In this document: positions 34,990-47,031 of the stretch, piece by piece | Layout of the letters: each line of letters starts with the position of its first letter | How positions within the stretch are numbered: the stretch's first letter is position 1 | Assembly: GCA_016946835.1 (NCBI GenBank) | Contig: JACVTC010000001.1 | Location: forward strand, 3,052,501 to 3,116,500 | Direction: 5' to 3' | From: Neocallimastix lanati (nom. inval.) | Taxonomy: Eukaryota > Neocallimastigomycota > Neocallimastigomycetes > Neocallimastigales > Neocallimastigaceae | DNA length: 64,000 bases | Notes under the pieces: generated by a model | Told to the model about the DNA's origin: nothing | The model's input: the letters and a program-made list of their open reading frames with translations, nothing else | Database searches by the model: none | Position numbers and translations under genes: made by a program

Positions 34990-36129
34990 AATAATGGTAT
35001 AATATATTCTAGTTTCATTTAATTAATATTTGTAAGACTTCACAAGGGCATTATTATACTGAAGTATAATAATTAATTTTGACTTCGCAATGTTAATCAT
35101 AATTTTAAGATACAAAATTATGATCTTCATTAGTTGCGCTAGCCCTGCTGGCCTGCCTTACTGTTTCTTCAGCATTGACGCTCTTGGTAGTAGTAGTATG
35201 ACTCGATTTGAACCTATTGAACAAAGACTATTGCTGGCCAATAGCAATAGGTATAATCGATTGGAGAAGTGCCGCAGTAACTACTAAGAACGGAGTATCA
35301 GAATAAGCACCTGATTTCATCTGGCACTTAAATAGATCCTCCCATTCCTTTGTACTGTTATTAATACTTCGACCTCCAAGAAGGAAATTAAACACTTTTT
35401 CACACACACTAGAATCAATATACACATTATTTTCAATACTATTACTAACATTACTAAAAATACTATTACTAGCAATACTATAACTATTATTACTATTAAT
35501 ATTATTACTATTACTATTATTACTATTACTATTATCATTATTACTATTAGCTGTATCATTTGTTAGGTTGCCACGGTTAAAAGCATTATATAAAAATAAA
35601 ATTTTATCATTAACTTTACTACGAATATGATTGAAAAAAGGACAATCGATTAACCAATGACTTATCCATTGTTTATTACTTTTACAACAGGGACAAAAAT
35701 TAGGACACATTTGATCTATTATTTTTGCAGCTTTAGCAATTCTAGCATCTAATCTATATCCGCTTCGTGCTCTCAATAGCCAAAAGAAACCATATGAAAG
35801 ATCAGGATATTCATAACAAAGTTTTATAAATTTTGATGTTTCTTCGAATTTGTTTTTGTCATAAAACTCAGCTTTAATAGAACTGATTTTCATATCTCTT
35901 TTCCAATAAAAATCCTTGATTTTATTATCGTTATTACCTCTTTTCTCTAGTTTACGTTTAAGAGTTCTACTTTCTTTTGTCCATGTATATTTTCTAGATT
36001 TTGGAATATTATTAACTAAATAGGAAATAATACAATTTGAATCTTTCCATTTATCAAAACATTTGACTTGAGACAAAGCACACTTAGCTGACAATGGAGG
36101 AATATGTAAATCTTTTGAAATAGAATATA

Positions 36130-36131
<2 letters not shown>
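34990..36131 (-). mobile_element. 5'-truncated LINE (copy E), first of a stacked array
   Basis: The minus frame is open from the junction at 36131 (YSISKDLHIPPLSAKCALSQ) to a single in-frame TAG at 35228-35230. After that stop the homology with copy B continues in frame (TKSVNAEETVRQASRASATN, about 35120-35190). It contains NFCPCCKSNKQWISHW-LIDC (the Cys/His cluster), an Asn/Ser spacer, NFLLGGRS and PFLVVTAALL. It belongs to the same subfamily as copies A and B. The 3' end is not sharply defined (about 34960-35060). At 36131 it is cut by the poly-T of copy C. Confidence 0.85.
35228..36130 (-). pseudogene. LINE copy E C-terminal ORF with one premature stop
   Basis: About 300 codons are open. 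Relative to copy B, the TAG at 35228-35230 removes the last ~40 residues (the SVNAE motif region), which remain readable beyond it. This is a single inactivating change, so the copy is younger than A or B. No RT is present because of the 5' truncation. Confidence 0.85.
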
Positions 36132-36166
<35 letters not shown>

Positions 36167-36169
<3 letters not shown>

Positions 36170-37167
36170 CTAGGAATAAACTTTATTTAATAATATTTTT
36201 TTTTAAAAAATACATGAAGTTTAAATACATGAAATTTTTTTTTTTTTATATATTAATATTAAAAAACTACGTTATGAGATTCGAGGACGAAATGGCCTCT
36301 AACTCTTCCCATTCATCGAAGATAATTCCATGAGTATGAAAATTATCATTCGAATCTGCATCAGAATTTCTTCTTTGCCTTATCGTTACGACGTCGACGC
36401 TCTTGACAACGGTAGGTCTAACACTATACAAATCGATCATGGTGTAAAAATCACCAATCACAATAGGCATAACGTTAGTAAGGAATTCCGCAAGCCCCAC
36501 AAAATATGAAATCGGGAAAGAAGACTCGTTCGAAGGTGATTGAAAAATATTATTAATAAATCGCTTTCTTTCACCCGAGCCGATCTTTAAGATTTCAAAT
36601 ACTGCATTTCCGCCAAGAAGGAGACACAGCACGTAAAAATTGATATTATCATCAAAATCTTCCTCTTTATCATCAGTAATGTTCAATGATTTCTCATGAA
36701 CAATTAGAGAAAAATTAATAAAAATTTCATCAACAAAGGGAATGGAATGTTGCCTAAATTCTTCAAATTTAGGACATAAAAGTATCCAGTGTGTAAAACT
36801 AGGTATGCTGTTACTCTCACCACAACAAGGGCTGTATGTTGGGCAATTTTCTGATACTAGATTACTTTTAACATACGTTTTTACATCAAATTTGAATCCA
36901 CATTTAATTCGTTCAATCCAAAAAAATTCAAGAGAAAATTGTGAATATTTAAGTGATAGACGTTGAATAAACTTTTTAAAACCAAATTTAAATTTCTTGT
37001 ATTTTGTAGATCTGATCGCAGGAGTGCTTGAATAATGAATATTTTCCCAGTAAAACTTCCTTATTTCTCCAGGAAGTTTATTATTGTGCTTGTGTACTGC
37101 TAAACTCCGTGCTTTTTTCGTCCATGAATAGTGAGAAAGTGTAGGTATATTTTTGACTAAATGAGAA
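36167..37167 (-). mobile_element. 5'-truncated LINE (copy C), second of the stacked array
   Basis: Bounded on its 3' side by a 35-base poly-T at 36132-36166 (the element's poly-A tail on the minus strand) and cut 5' at 37167 by the tail of copy D. The 3' UTR contains AATAAAGTTTATTCCTAGTCTA directly before the tail. I traced the coding frame from 37166 to the stop at 36267 without finding a stop codon. Confidence 0.9.
36267..37166 (-). pseudogene. LINE copy C C-terminal ORF (open, N-terminally truncated)
   Basis: About 300 codons are open: THWILLCPKF with CPTYSPCCGES (Cys/His cluster), YVLCLLLGGN, GLAEFLTNVMPIVIG, VVKSVDVVTIRQRR and a C-terminal DEWEELEAISSSNLIT. The LLGG and SVD motifs match copies A, B and E, but the rest belongs to a second subfamily shared with copies D and F. 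It lacks EN and RT and has no start of its own, so it is a dead-on-arrival copy even though it is not degraded. Confidence 0.85.
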
Positions 37168-37178
37168 TTTTTTTTTTT

Positions 37179-39177
37179 AGACAGGGAAGAGAATACACTT
37201 CCAAAACTTTATTAAATTTTATTTTAAAAAATACATGTAGGTGAAAAGTACATTAGAAATTAAAAATAAAAAATTAAAAAATAAAAAAATAAAAAAGCTC
37301 GAAAATACTATGTATTTCGGCAAGTTGTACTATGCGGGAATTTTTCCCTTCCTAACAAATAAAAAAGAAATAAAACCTAGAAGTAACATCTTTAAAATAG
37401 ATAGTGTGGTGTCCACTAAACTCTCCCCGGATTCATCATTTATTGAACTACTAGGGCAAGATTCATCCTTCGTAGAAATAGATGACGATCCTGTATTATC
37501 ATTATGCCTTATCAGTACGACGTCGACGCTCTTGGATAAGTTTGGTATTTTGCAATACCTATCAAATAATAGCTCAAACGAACTACTTATGATAGGTATT
37601 GCACTTGTTAAGAATTCCGCCAAGCCCACAATTTTTGGAACAGGTGACTCAGATGAACCTTTGAAAAGTAGTTCATTCAATTGTCTCTGTTCCCCACTAT
37701 CAAAATGTAGCTCATTTAAAACTAAAGTCCCACCAAGAAGGAACAAGTATATATAATGATTGATATAATCTTCAAAATTAGAAATAGAGTCATAGGAAGA
37801 AAGAGGATTAAACACTCTAATCTTCCTAAGGAATAAAACATAGAGATCATCGATGAAATTTAAAGAATTCCATCTAAAAGATGCAAGAGCATCGCATTTA
37901 AAAATCCAATGTTCAAAAGATTGTTTATCTTCGCCACAACAGGGGCAATACTTGGGACAATCTTCTGAAACTCTACCCATTCTAATAGTAATAGTAGTAT
38001 TGTATTTATAACCACAGCGTAAACGAATAATCCACGAAAACCCTAAGTTGAATTGGGGATATTTTAAACTAAGCATAATTATAGCTTTATTGTTTGAGAA
38101 CTTATTACGATCGTAATTTTGACCTTTAATACCTTGAAATTTGGCAACTGATTTCCAGTAACGTTCTAAAATATCGTCATATTTTTCACATTTATATTTT
38201 TTGATTTTTTTATACAGTGTTCTTGATTCTTTAGTCCAGGAATAATGATGCATTTTGGGAATAGATTTAATAAGATCCTTTATAATACAGTTTGATTTAC
38301 TCCATTTTGCAAAAGATTTAATCTGTAAGGCTGCGCAGACACCAGCAATAGGAGGAATGCTTAGATCTCGAGATAAAGCATAAGTACTCATAGTAGAATT
38401 ATGTCTAATACAGTCATTGTCTTCTGAACTTGTTTTACCATTTTTAGAGAAGGAGCCGATACACCAAAATAGACCAGTATTAATTAATGTTTGAATTCTG
38501 GCCGTTCTGGATTTGTTTGAACCAAGTAAAGGAGAATAATAAATTACTTTACTAATAACAAAGGATTGAAGAACTTTTTTCTTGTATGCAATAGGGATAA
38601 GTTTATTTGAGAAGAAATGTGTAAATGAAAGAAGGGATTTTCTAACTTTAAAATGCATGTGAGATATAATGTGTTCTAGTAAGAGATCATCAGAAAAAGG
38701 AATACTAAGATAAATATAACTAGAAACTTTAGGAATAGCATTCATTCCTAAATAGAAGGTTGGGTCACTATAGTTTGGAGGAGATTGGAAGTTCATTGGT
38801 TTTATAACCATAGTTGCACATTTTTCAATACCAAAAGTCATTTCATTTAAATTAGCCCATTTATGTACCTTTTTTAGTAATTTTTCTAAATTTTTTGCAC
38901 TTGGAGCAATTAGAACAACATCATCAGCAAAGAGTCCACCACAACACTTTTTTCTTCCAATATTAACACCAAACTTTTCACAGTCATTTAATATATCATT
39001 GATGAATAAATTGAATAAAATTGGAGATAATGGACAACCTTGACGAACACCTCTTTTAATAGGAAATTCATTTGATAACATTGAAGCAAATCGAGGACGA
39101 GCTTTAGATGAAGTATATAAATTACAAAGAAAATCAAAACATTTACCACGTACTCCATAATGATATATCCAAGATGA
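37179..39177 (-). mobile_element. 5'-truncated LINE (copy D), third of the stacked array
   Basis: The 3' terminus at 37179 reads, on the minus strand, AATAAAG, TTGGAAGTGTATTCTCTTCC, CTGTCTA, then 11 A. The 5' end is near 39177, where coding sequence gives way to poly-T/(TTTTTA)n on the minus strand. It is about 2 kb long and holds the RT palm and the whole C-terminal region. No frameshift or stop was found, which suggests a recent insertion. Confidence 0.92.
37330..39177 (-). pseudogene. LINE copy D reverse transcriptase / C-terminal ORF (open, 5'-truncated)
   Basis: Open for about 615 codons. The frame extends upstream of the first Met (39081) to the truncation point, adding WIYHYGVRGKCFDFLCNLYT-like RT sequence. 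Motifs in order: IKRGVRQGCPLSPILFNLF (RT block before the palm), GGLFADDVVLIAPS (catalytic Asp pair, about 38920-38935), IEKCATMVIKP, the thumb region IPIAYKKKVLQSFVISKVIY, LSIPPIAGVCAALQIKSFAKW, CPKYCPCCGEDKQSFEHW (Cys/His cluster), LFLLGGTL, GLAEFLTSAIPI, LSKSVDVVLIRHND and a hydrophobic C-terminal tail (MLLLGFISFLFV). The endonuclease, the RT fingers and the first catalytic Asp are lost by truncation. Confidence 0.9.
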
Positions 39178-40079
39178 AAAAAAAAAAAAAAATAAAAATA
39201 AAAATAAAAATAAAAATAAAAATAAAACTTGGTATTCTTTTTTCTTATATGTTTAAATAAAATTTAAATTTTATTTATTTAAATATTTTTTTTTTTTTTT
39301 TAATAGATTTAAAATATATTTTAATTTTTTTTTATTTTTATTATTATTATTATTAAGATTATTTATTTTACTAATTTTACTTTTTTTTTTTTTTTTTTTT
39401 ATTATATTTTTTACGAGTATTAATTTATTAACTGATCATATTGTAAAAATAATAAAAAAAAAATTTAAATAAAAAAGAAAAAAAGTTTGTAATAAAATAA
39501 AAATAAAAATAAAAAATTTATAAAAAAAATTATTTTAAAAAATATTTTTTTCTGTTTCTTTTTAAATTTGATTTCTACTAAATAAATAAAAAAAAAATTT
39601 TTTTTTTTTTTTGTATATAAAAATAATAGATTTTATTGATTATTTCAAATATGCGCGTTTCATATAAATAATAATAATCTTTTCTTTTTTTTTTTTATAA
39701 TTAAATAAAAAAAAAAAATAAAAAAAAAAAATAAGATTTTTGCGTTTATTGATAATAATTTGAAATATTTTAATTGTTTTGTATTATTATTATTTACTAA
39801 AAAAATATATAAAATAAATAATTATTATTTACTTGTTTTATAATTATTTACTACTGAATACTATTTAAAAAATAAAAAAAAAATTCTTTTATAGTATTAT
39901 AAATTTGTTATATAATTAAAATAAAAAAAAATTTTTTTTCTTTTTATCGATAATAAAATTTTTATAAATAAAAATAATTGCTAGTGCGCGTTTGATTTAT
40001 TTTTAATAATATATGACGCGTTAAGTAATAATTTTTGATGTTTGCTCGAGAGAAACGAGTTAATTTTTTTTCATTACAT
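39178..40079. other. AT-rich spacer; (TAAAAA)n, A-T tracts and CG-containing words
   Basis: No gene. (AAAAAT)n at 39190-39228 abuts LINE copy D. Further on are T-runs, AnTn junctions (about 39590-39612, 39925-39940) and a cluster of CG-bearing words that are rare in this DNA: GCGCGTTT at 39653 and 39985, GCGTTTAT at 39741, GACGCGTTA at about 40015. A small hairpin (CTCG, 7-base loop, CGAG) lies at 40045-40059, about 20 bp past the stop codon of the next gene, in its 3' flank. Confidence 0.5.
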
Positions 40080-41425
40080 TTAGAACATACTGAAAATAAT
40101 GGCAATAATAATAGCAACCATAGAGAATTTGATAGTTTCAGCTGAACTTTCTTCCATAGTAAGAACGGAGTTAGATGGAGTAATGAAGTTAATAGATGAA
40201 GTCTTGCTTGGAGCTGGGTTAGTAGCGTTACCATTAACAACACCATTAGTAGCAACAGAGCTAATAGTGGAGGAAGCACCATTAACGGCATTGGAAACAG
40301 CAGTAGCAGCGTTGTTAGCACCATTAGCAACGGCAGTAGCAGCATTATTGACACCATTAGCAACAGCGGTAGCAGCATTGTTAACACCATTAGCAACAGC
40401 AGTAGCAGCATTATTAGCACCATTAGCTACTGCAGTGGCAGCATTGCCAACAACGTTAGAATCATTGTTGTTATTATTGTTTGAGTTGGAATTGTCACTG
40501 GAACCGTTGGAGTTAGAAGAGTTGTTAGAACCATTGGAACTGCTAGAAGAGTTGTCAGATCCATTTGAGCTAGAAGAGTTGTTAGAACCGTTGGAACTGC
40601 TAGAAGAGTTGTCAGATCCATTTGAGCTAGAAGAGTTGTTAGAACCGTTGGAACTGCTAGAAGAGTTGTCAGATCCACTGGAGCTAGAAGAGCTGTTAGA
40701 TCCATTGGAGCTAGAGGAGTTACTTGATCCGTTGGAACTGCTAGAAGAGCTGTTGGATCCACTAGAACTGCTAGAACCGTTGGAGCTAGAAGAATTACTT
40801 GATCCGTTGGAGCTAGATGAGTTAGATCCATTGGAACTACTAGAACTGTTTGAACTAGAACCATTAGAACCAGAACTAGAGTGAGAATCATCATTAGAGT
40901 GAGATCCACTAGAACTAGAGCTAGAACTGCTAGAACTACTAGAACTATGGTGTTGCTTTTGAACGTAGTGAGTATCAATACAAGCAATATAACATGATTC
41001 AGCTTCTGGGTTAATAGTTGGACAATTAGCAATACACTTGTTCATTTGAACAATATCAGCTATTAATTTTGAAATAATTTAAAAATTATAAAAAAAAAAA
41101 AATTTGTAATAAAATTTATATAATTAATATCCTATATTAACATTTATTTAAACATATTATCAATATATATATATATTTTTGCTGCATTCATTATATTTCA
41201 TTATATAATATTATTTTTTCAACAATTTTTTTCATTCTTCAAATTTTGACTTCATTTTAACATATTTTTATTTCTTTATTTCTTCTTTTATTGAATTTTA
41301 TCGATATTAAATTTTAAATTTCCAATTTTTTTTCCATTATTCCTTTAATATATACCTGCAGTTTGAGCCTTAGCTAAAGCAGCTAAAGTGGTAAGAGCAA
41401 GAGCAACAATTTGGAAAGTTCTCAT
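40080..41425 (-). CDS. Secreted Ser/Asn-rich, GPI-type cell-surface protein, two exons (41356-41425 and 40080-41059)
   Basis: Exon 1 (41425-41356) encodes a signal peptide, MRTFQIVALALTTLAALAKA, and ends ACT GCA G before GTATAT. Exon 2 starts at 41059 after TTAATAG. Splicing restores QTAADIVQMNKCIANC in frame, giving about 349 residues. The mature N terminus has a small Cys module, C-x3-C-x8-C-x3-C (CIANCP to CYIACID). A long Ser run follows, then about 100 residues of Ser/Asn/Gly repeats (NGSSNSSSS-like), then repeats of NNAATAVANGV (about five copies). A Ser/Thr-rich segment follows (SSINFITPSNSVLT). The C-terminal hydrophobic tail after SSAETIKF (SMVAIIIAIIFSMF) fits a GPI-anchor signal. 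The expected place is the cell wall or plasma membrane of the fungus, heavily O-glycosylated. Starting instead at the exon-2 Met (41045) would lose the signal peptide. The antisense Leu/Glu repeat ORFs here are shadows of the Ser codons. Confidence 0.88.
41060..41355 (-). other. Intron of the cell-surface protein gene (296 bp)
   Basis: 5' site GCAG/GTATAT at 41355 and 3' site TTAATAG/CTGAT at 41060 on the minus strand. It is a phase-1 intron, AT-rich like intergenic DNA. It is the only intron I can support in the window. The support is the restored frame and the perfect signal peptide in exon 1. Confidence 0.8.
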
Positions 41426-44400
41426 TTTTGTATTTAATTTTATTTATTTATTTATTTATTTAAAATAGATAAACTTCAAAAATATTATAAAAAAAATTAT
41501 TTATTTAGTATTTTTCTAAACTTTATATTTAGTTTTAAAACTGTTTTTTACACAAAAAAATAAATTGTTATTTTAATTAAAAAACAAATTATATTTAATT
41601 GATAGAATAGAAAAAAAATAAAAAATGAAGATGAAATTTTTGATTATTTATAGAATTTTTTTTTTTATATTAAATTTTCATTAATATAAAAATAAAATTT
41701 TAAATATTTTATTTGTGAAATATAATATATAATTATGTTTACATATATTAAAATATATTGAAATATATTAATAATATAATTTATTATGGATAATGAATAA
41801 AAATTTATATTTACATTATTAATTTATTATTAAAGATGAACAAAAAATTTTTTCAATTTTTTTAAATTAAATAGAAATGTATAGCCTATATTAAATAAAT
41901 AAATAAACAAATAAATAAATACATTAATAATTGAATAAATAAATATATTAATAAAATAATAAGTAAATAACACAAAAAAAGAAATTAGTTATATATTTAT
42001 ATACATTTATTAGTATTTCATTAATAAAAATAAATTTAAATAATATTTAAAGTTATCCATCATTTTGATATATTCATTATTCATTATTTATTATTTTATT
42101 ATTATTATTCATTATTTATTATTTAATTATTATTATTTATTATTTATTATTTAATTATTATTATTTATTATTTATTATTTATTACTTATTATTTATTATT
42201 TGTTTATTTTTTATTTAATATTCGTTATTATTTATTTATTCATTATTTATTATTTCATTATCTATTATTTATTATTGATACATTATTATTTAATTATTTA
42301 TTATTTCTATTCTCTTTTGTTTTTAACTCTTATTTTTTATTTTTTTATTAATGATTCATATTTTAATTTAAAAAAATTTTTTTAATTATTAATATTTTAT
42401 TGTATCTTGCCTTCCTTTTTATTCTTAATTTTATTCCATCATATATTTTATTATATACATAATATATATTCAATTATAATGCTTATATTCAATGAATTAA
42501 AGTTCAAGGTTTACTTAATATATACTTGTAATATATTCTAATATATTAAATATTTATATTAAACAATTATCTAATATATTATAATATATATAAATATATA
42601 AATATGAATATATTATAAATTAAATACAATATATTATTATTGTAAATAAATATTTTAATTTTAAAAACTTTTAATAAATTTTTTATTTATTAATGAAAAA
42701 AAAAAAATAAAATCTAATTAATGGTTTAATCTATGTACATTTAATTAAAGTTCATATATTGTTAATATATAAGTTTATAAGGAAATATTTAATTTTTATT
42801 TATTTACAACTGTACTCTAATATATATAATTCTATAATAATATTTAATATGTTTAATTTTTGAATATATTCTACAAAAAAAAAAAAAAAATAAGAACTCT
42901 TTTATACTCTATTCAATAGACTTTTTTTTTATCTTTTAATTAGTTTATATAATAATATAATATATATTATATTATTATAAATTATATGAATAAGAAATAG
43001 AAAAAAATAAAAAAAAATTAGTAATATTATTAATAATATATAGAAATATTAATACTAATAGTTCTATTAATATACAAAAAAAAAATATTTAATAAAATAT
43101 AAAATAAAAAAAGTTCAAAAGTATCCAATCATGAAATAATATAAATTCCTTTTTGCCACCTTTTTTTTTCTTTTTTTTTTTTTTTTTTAATTCTTCTCTC
43201 TCGAATAAAGTAATTGCTGGTATATAATAAAATAGAAGATAAGAAATGAAAATGACAAAAAAAATATATGCCAATTTTATTAATATATTAAAATAATTAA
43301 AAATGAATAAATAAATATGTAAATAAATAAATATGCAAATATATAAATATAAATAAATACACAATTTAATATATTTATAAATAAATAATAAGGGAAAGGA
43401 ATCATATATATCTCTTTATAATTTATACAAATAAAGCATAAATTTATGTTTAAATCTCATATTAATGTTTATTCATTTTAATTCTAAAATTATTTTAATT
43501 TATAATTACTAATAACGATAACTAAAAAAGAAAAAAATATAAAAATAATTTATTTTATTTATTAAATCAACATCAACCTTTTTATTTATTTATTAGTATT
43601 ATTTTTAATGAAATAAGGCAATAAAACCCTTTTTGTTTATTTTTTTTAATTTTTTAGTTTTAAATGTTAAAAAAAAATAATAATAATAAAATGAAATAAA
43701 ATTGAAAATTATAATTACAATATGAAATATATATAATGAAAAATATTTATACATAAAATATTTATAAGATATGGTAAATTTAATCTTTACCAAATAATTC
43801 ATTGAAAATCTTTAATAGTACATAAAATATAAAATTGAAAAGTTATTCTAATATTTATCCTACCTTTAAATAATAAAACATAGAGTAATAATGTTATGTA
43901 AATTAAGTTAGTAAAATTCTTAAAATTCATATATATATATATTATATTAAAATAGTTGTATTTAAAGTTACTGAAATATAAATAACAACATTATGTAAAA
44001 AACAACACAGAATGTATGTGGTATGTCGTGTGCATTTTATTTTTATTTTTACTTTATTTTATTATATTATATTGTTTTTTGTTTTTTTTTTTTTTTTTTT
44101 TATGTTGTTATTTTCTCATATAACCTATTCTTACCCAATATAGTAAATACTCTAAATATAAATAGATAGCATGACAATTCCCTCCAATATAATGTACATT
44201 CATATTCATATATAATAGTAAATATAATATTCTTTATTAATAAAAATAAAATAAAATTAAAATAAAATTAAAAATTAAAAATATAATAAAAAAATCCTCT
44301 ATTCAGAAGTGATGGTAACATTGGATATATTAATACAAGCTTTAATGTGCCACTTTTTTTTAAATAATAATTTATTTATTTATTAAAGTTTTTTTTATCT

Positions 44401-44742
44401 GAAATGGCTTTTTATCTTATACCATATATGTTGAAAATCTTTTGATGATAGAAAGATCATTTTTTATTTAATTCAAATTCATTATATTTATTATAGATAT
44501 TTATTTATTTGTTAATTTATTCTACAAAAATTAAATAAAAAGAAATAAAAAGAAATAATTTTTATTATTTCAAGTGGTACAAATTGGTTAAATATCATAA
44601 TAATATGAGTAATAATAAAGATATTAATAATAAATAATATTAATATAAATAATAAATAATAATATTAATATAAATAAATAAATAAAATTAATAAAATAAT
44701 AATATAAATATAAATAATAATATAAATAATTACAATATAAAA

Positions 44743-44931
44743 TTAAAATAAATATTATAATTTATGAATATCATTATTAAATGCTGATTTATAAAGAATA
44801 TAAATATATATAATGAATATACTATTGATCAATATATTAAAAATATCAATAGTATATTCATTATATATATTTATATTCTTTATAAATCAGCATTTAATAA
44901 TGATATTCATAAATTATAATATTTATTTTAA
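44743..44931. repeat. Perfect inverted repeat, two 87-bp arms, 15-bp loop
   Basis: The left arm 44743-44829 (starting TTAAAATAAATATTATAATT) and right arm 44845-44931 are exact reverse complements over all 87 positions, checked base by base. The centre is CAATATATTAAAAAT (44830-44844). The arms contain ordinary words such as AAATGCTGATTTATAAAG, so the match is not due to simple repeats. I found no clear flanking duplication. It could be a fold-back element, a MITE-like unit, or a template-switch inversion. Confidence 0.97.
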
Positions 44932-46978
44932 GATATTACATATATTAAACTCTATTAAAATGAATAATTTCATTATAATGATCTATATATTAATTTAAAT
45001 ACATAAAAATAAAATATAAATAAATTATTTTTTTGAAATATATTAATTATATAGATTTTTTTATTTTACATAATGAAATGTAATAACTAAATATATAGCA
45101 GTATTAAAATATTATTTATTTATTAAAATATTAATAATAATAATAATAATAATAATAAAAAGAAACTAAATGTAAAAAATTTATTGCAAACAATAAATAA
45201 TAATAATAATAAAATTAATTATGCAAGTTAGTAAAAAAAATATTTATATATATGGATTAAAAAATAGATTTAACAAACAATAATAAAAAACTTTTAAATT
45301 AAATAAAATGTTTAATAAAAAGAATTGAATTTAGAACTACAATTTTTCGATAAAAAAAAAAAGACTACACTTTTAAATTGTTTATTATTTTATATATATT
45401 TTTTTTTATATATATATTTATAAATTTTAATCATGATTATACTAAAAGTTAAAAAAAAAATTATAAAATATAAATACATATATTAAAAAAAATTATAATT
45501 TTTAATTTTTTTTTAATTACCGACTCTATTTTAATTACTAAAGAGCAAAAAAAGTTTAATATGATAATTTAAAAATTAATATAAACAGGTTCATTTTATT
45601 ATTTAGTTAACATAATTATGGAGAAACAATGAAATATACGAATTTTAATTATTATTATTATTATTATTTAATTATTTATTTTTTGATCGATGGATCTTAA
45701 TATCCTTTCCATTTCATGGTAGGTTATATTAGTAATACATTTAAACTATTATAGAATAGTTTTTTAAAAAATTTTATTTTATTTTATTTTAGTTTTATTT
45801 GTTTATTCTTTTTTTTTTTTAATATTTATATATAAGTTGTTGTTGGTAATTGAAAATGGTTGATAATCCTATTCAGAATAGAATTTTATATAACTTAAAA
45901 TTTAAAAAAAAATATATATATATATCTATTTGTTATACCTTTTTTTTTATATTGAAATTTAATATAAAAATAATTCAAATATATGTTAAAATTATCATTA
46001 ATAAAACTATGTTAAATACTTTATCTTAAATATTATTCAAGGAATATTACTTAATTATCACTAACATTATATATATAATATTTTTTATATAATATTAATA
46101 ATATTAAAATGATTTAATTAATAATCGTAAATAGTCAATAATTATAAATAATTATATTATTTTTTTTTTATACTTTTTAATATAATTCGTGTTACCAAGA
46201 ATAAAAATAAAAAACGTTTTAATTTAAAAATTTTAAAGTTTAAATTAAGAATCTTTTTTTTGACAAAAAAGGAATAATTGAAAAAATTTAAACTTAAAAT
46301 AAAGAATTAAAGTATTTTATTAATAAATAAAGTTTAATATTAAATAATAATTTAATTTTGGTAAAATAAAATAAAAGATTTATAGGTCTACATAAAATAA
46401 AATAAAATAAAATAAAAAAGTTGAAAAGTTAAAAATAGGAAAAAAGTAATACTTTGATAGAATAAAAAAATATTTATTATAATAACAAAATATATTTAAA
46501 TAATTATTAACTTTTATATTTTTTAAATTATTCATTAAAACAAATATTATTTTAAAAAAATATTTTTATAATAAAAATATTTTTTAAAGCATTGTTTCAT
46601 TAATCTTAACTTATAAAAACATTTCTCAAAATTAGTTTAAATTTTTTTAAAATAGTTATAGGTAGATTTTTAATATTATTATTCAATTGAAATGTATAAA
46701 TATTATATTAAAATTATATAAAAAAAAAATTCATAATAAATAAATAAATAAATGAATAAATAAATAAAAAATTTTTTTATTAAATTAAAATGGCTTAAAC
46801 TTTTTAATTATTAATCTGGAAAAATCTATAGTCTTTAATATAGTAAAATATATATATTTATTTATATAAAAATTTATAATATTTATTATTAATATTATTG
46901 ATTATTAATAATTAATAAAAACAATTAAATATAAAATAAAGGCAATTCATTATTAACAATAAATAAGATAAAATTTAC

Positions 46979-46979
<1 letters not shown>

Positions 46980-47027
<48 letters not shown>
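46980..47027. repeat. 48-base poly-A tract
   Basis: Uninterrupted A-run with no adjacent retroelement tail that I can recognise. Confidence 0.95.

Positions 47028-47031
<4 letters not shown>

Noticed and set aside
36742-36966. Plus-strand ORFs across the LINE stack (also 35090-35287, 37241-37756)
   Set aside because: They are antisense to the minus-strand LINE frames, which carry the conserved motifs.
40099-40884. 261-aa Leu/Glu-repeat ORF on the plus strand and a Leu/Thr-rich ORF in another minus frame
   Set aside because: Shadow frames of the Ser/Asn/Ala codon repeats of the surface-protein gene; no start context or domain of their own.
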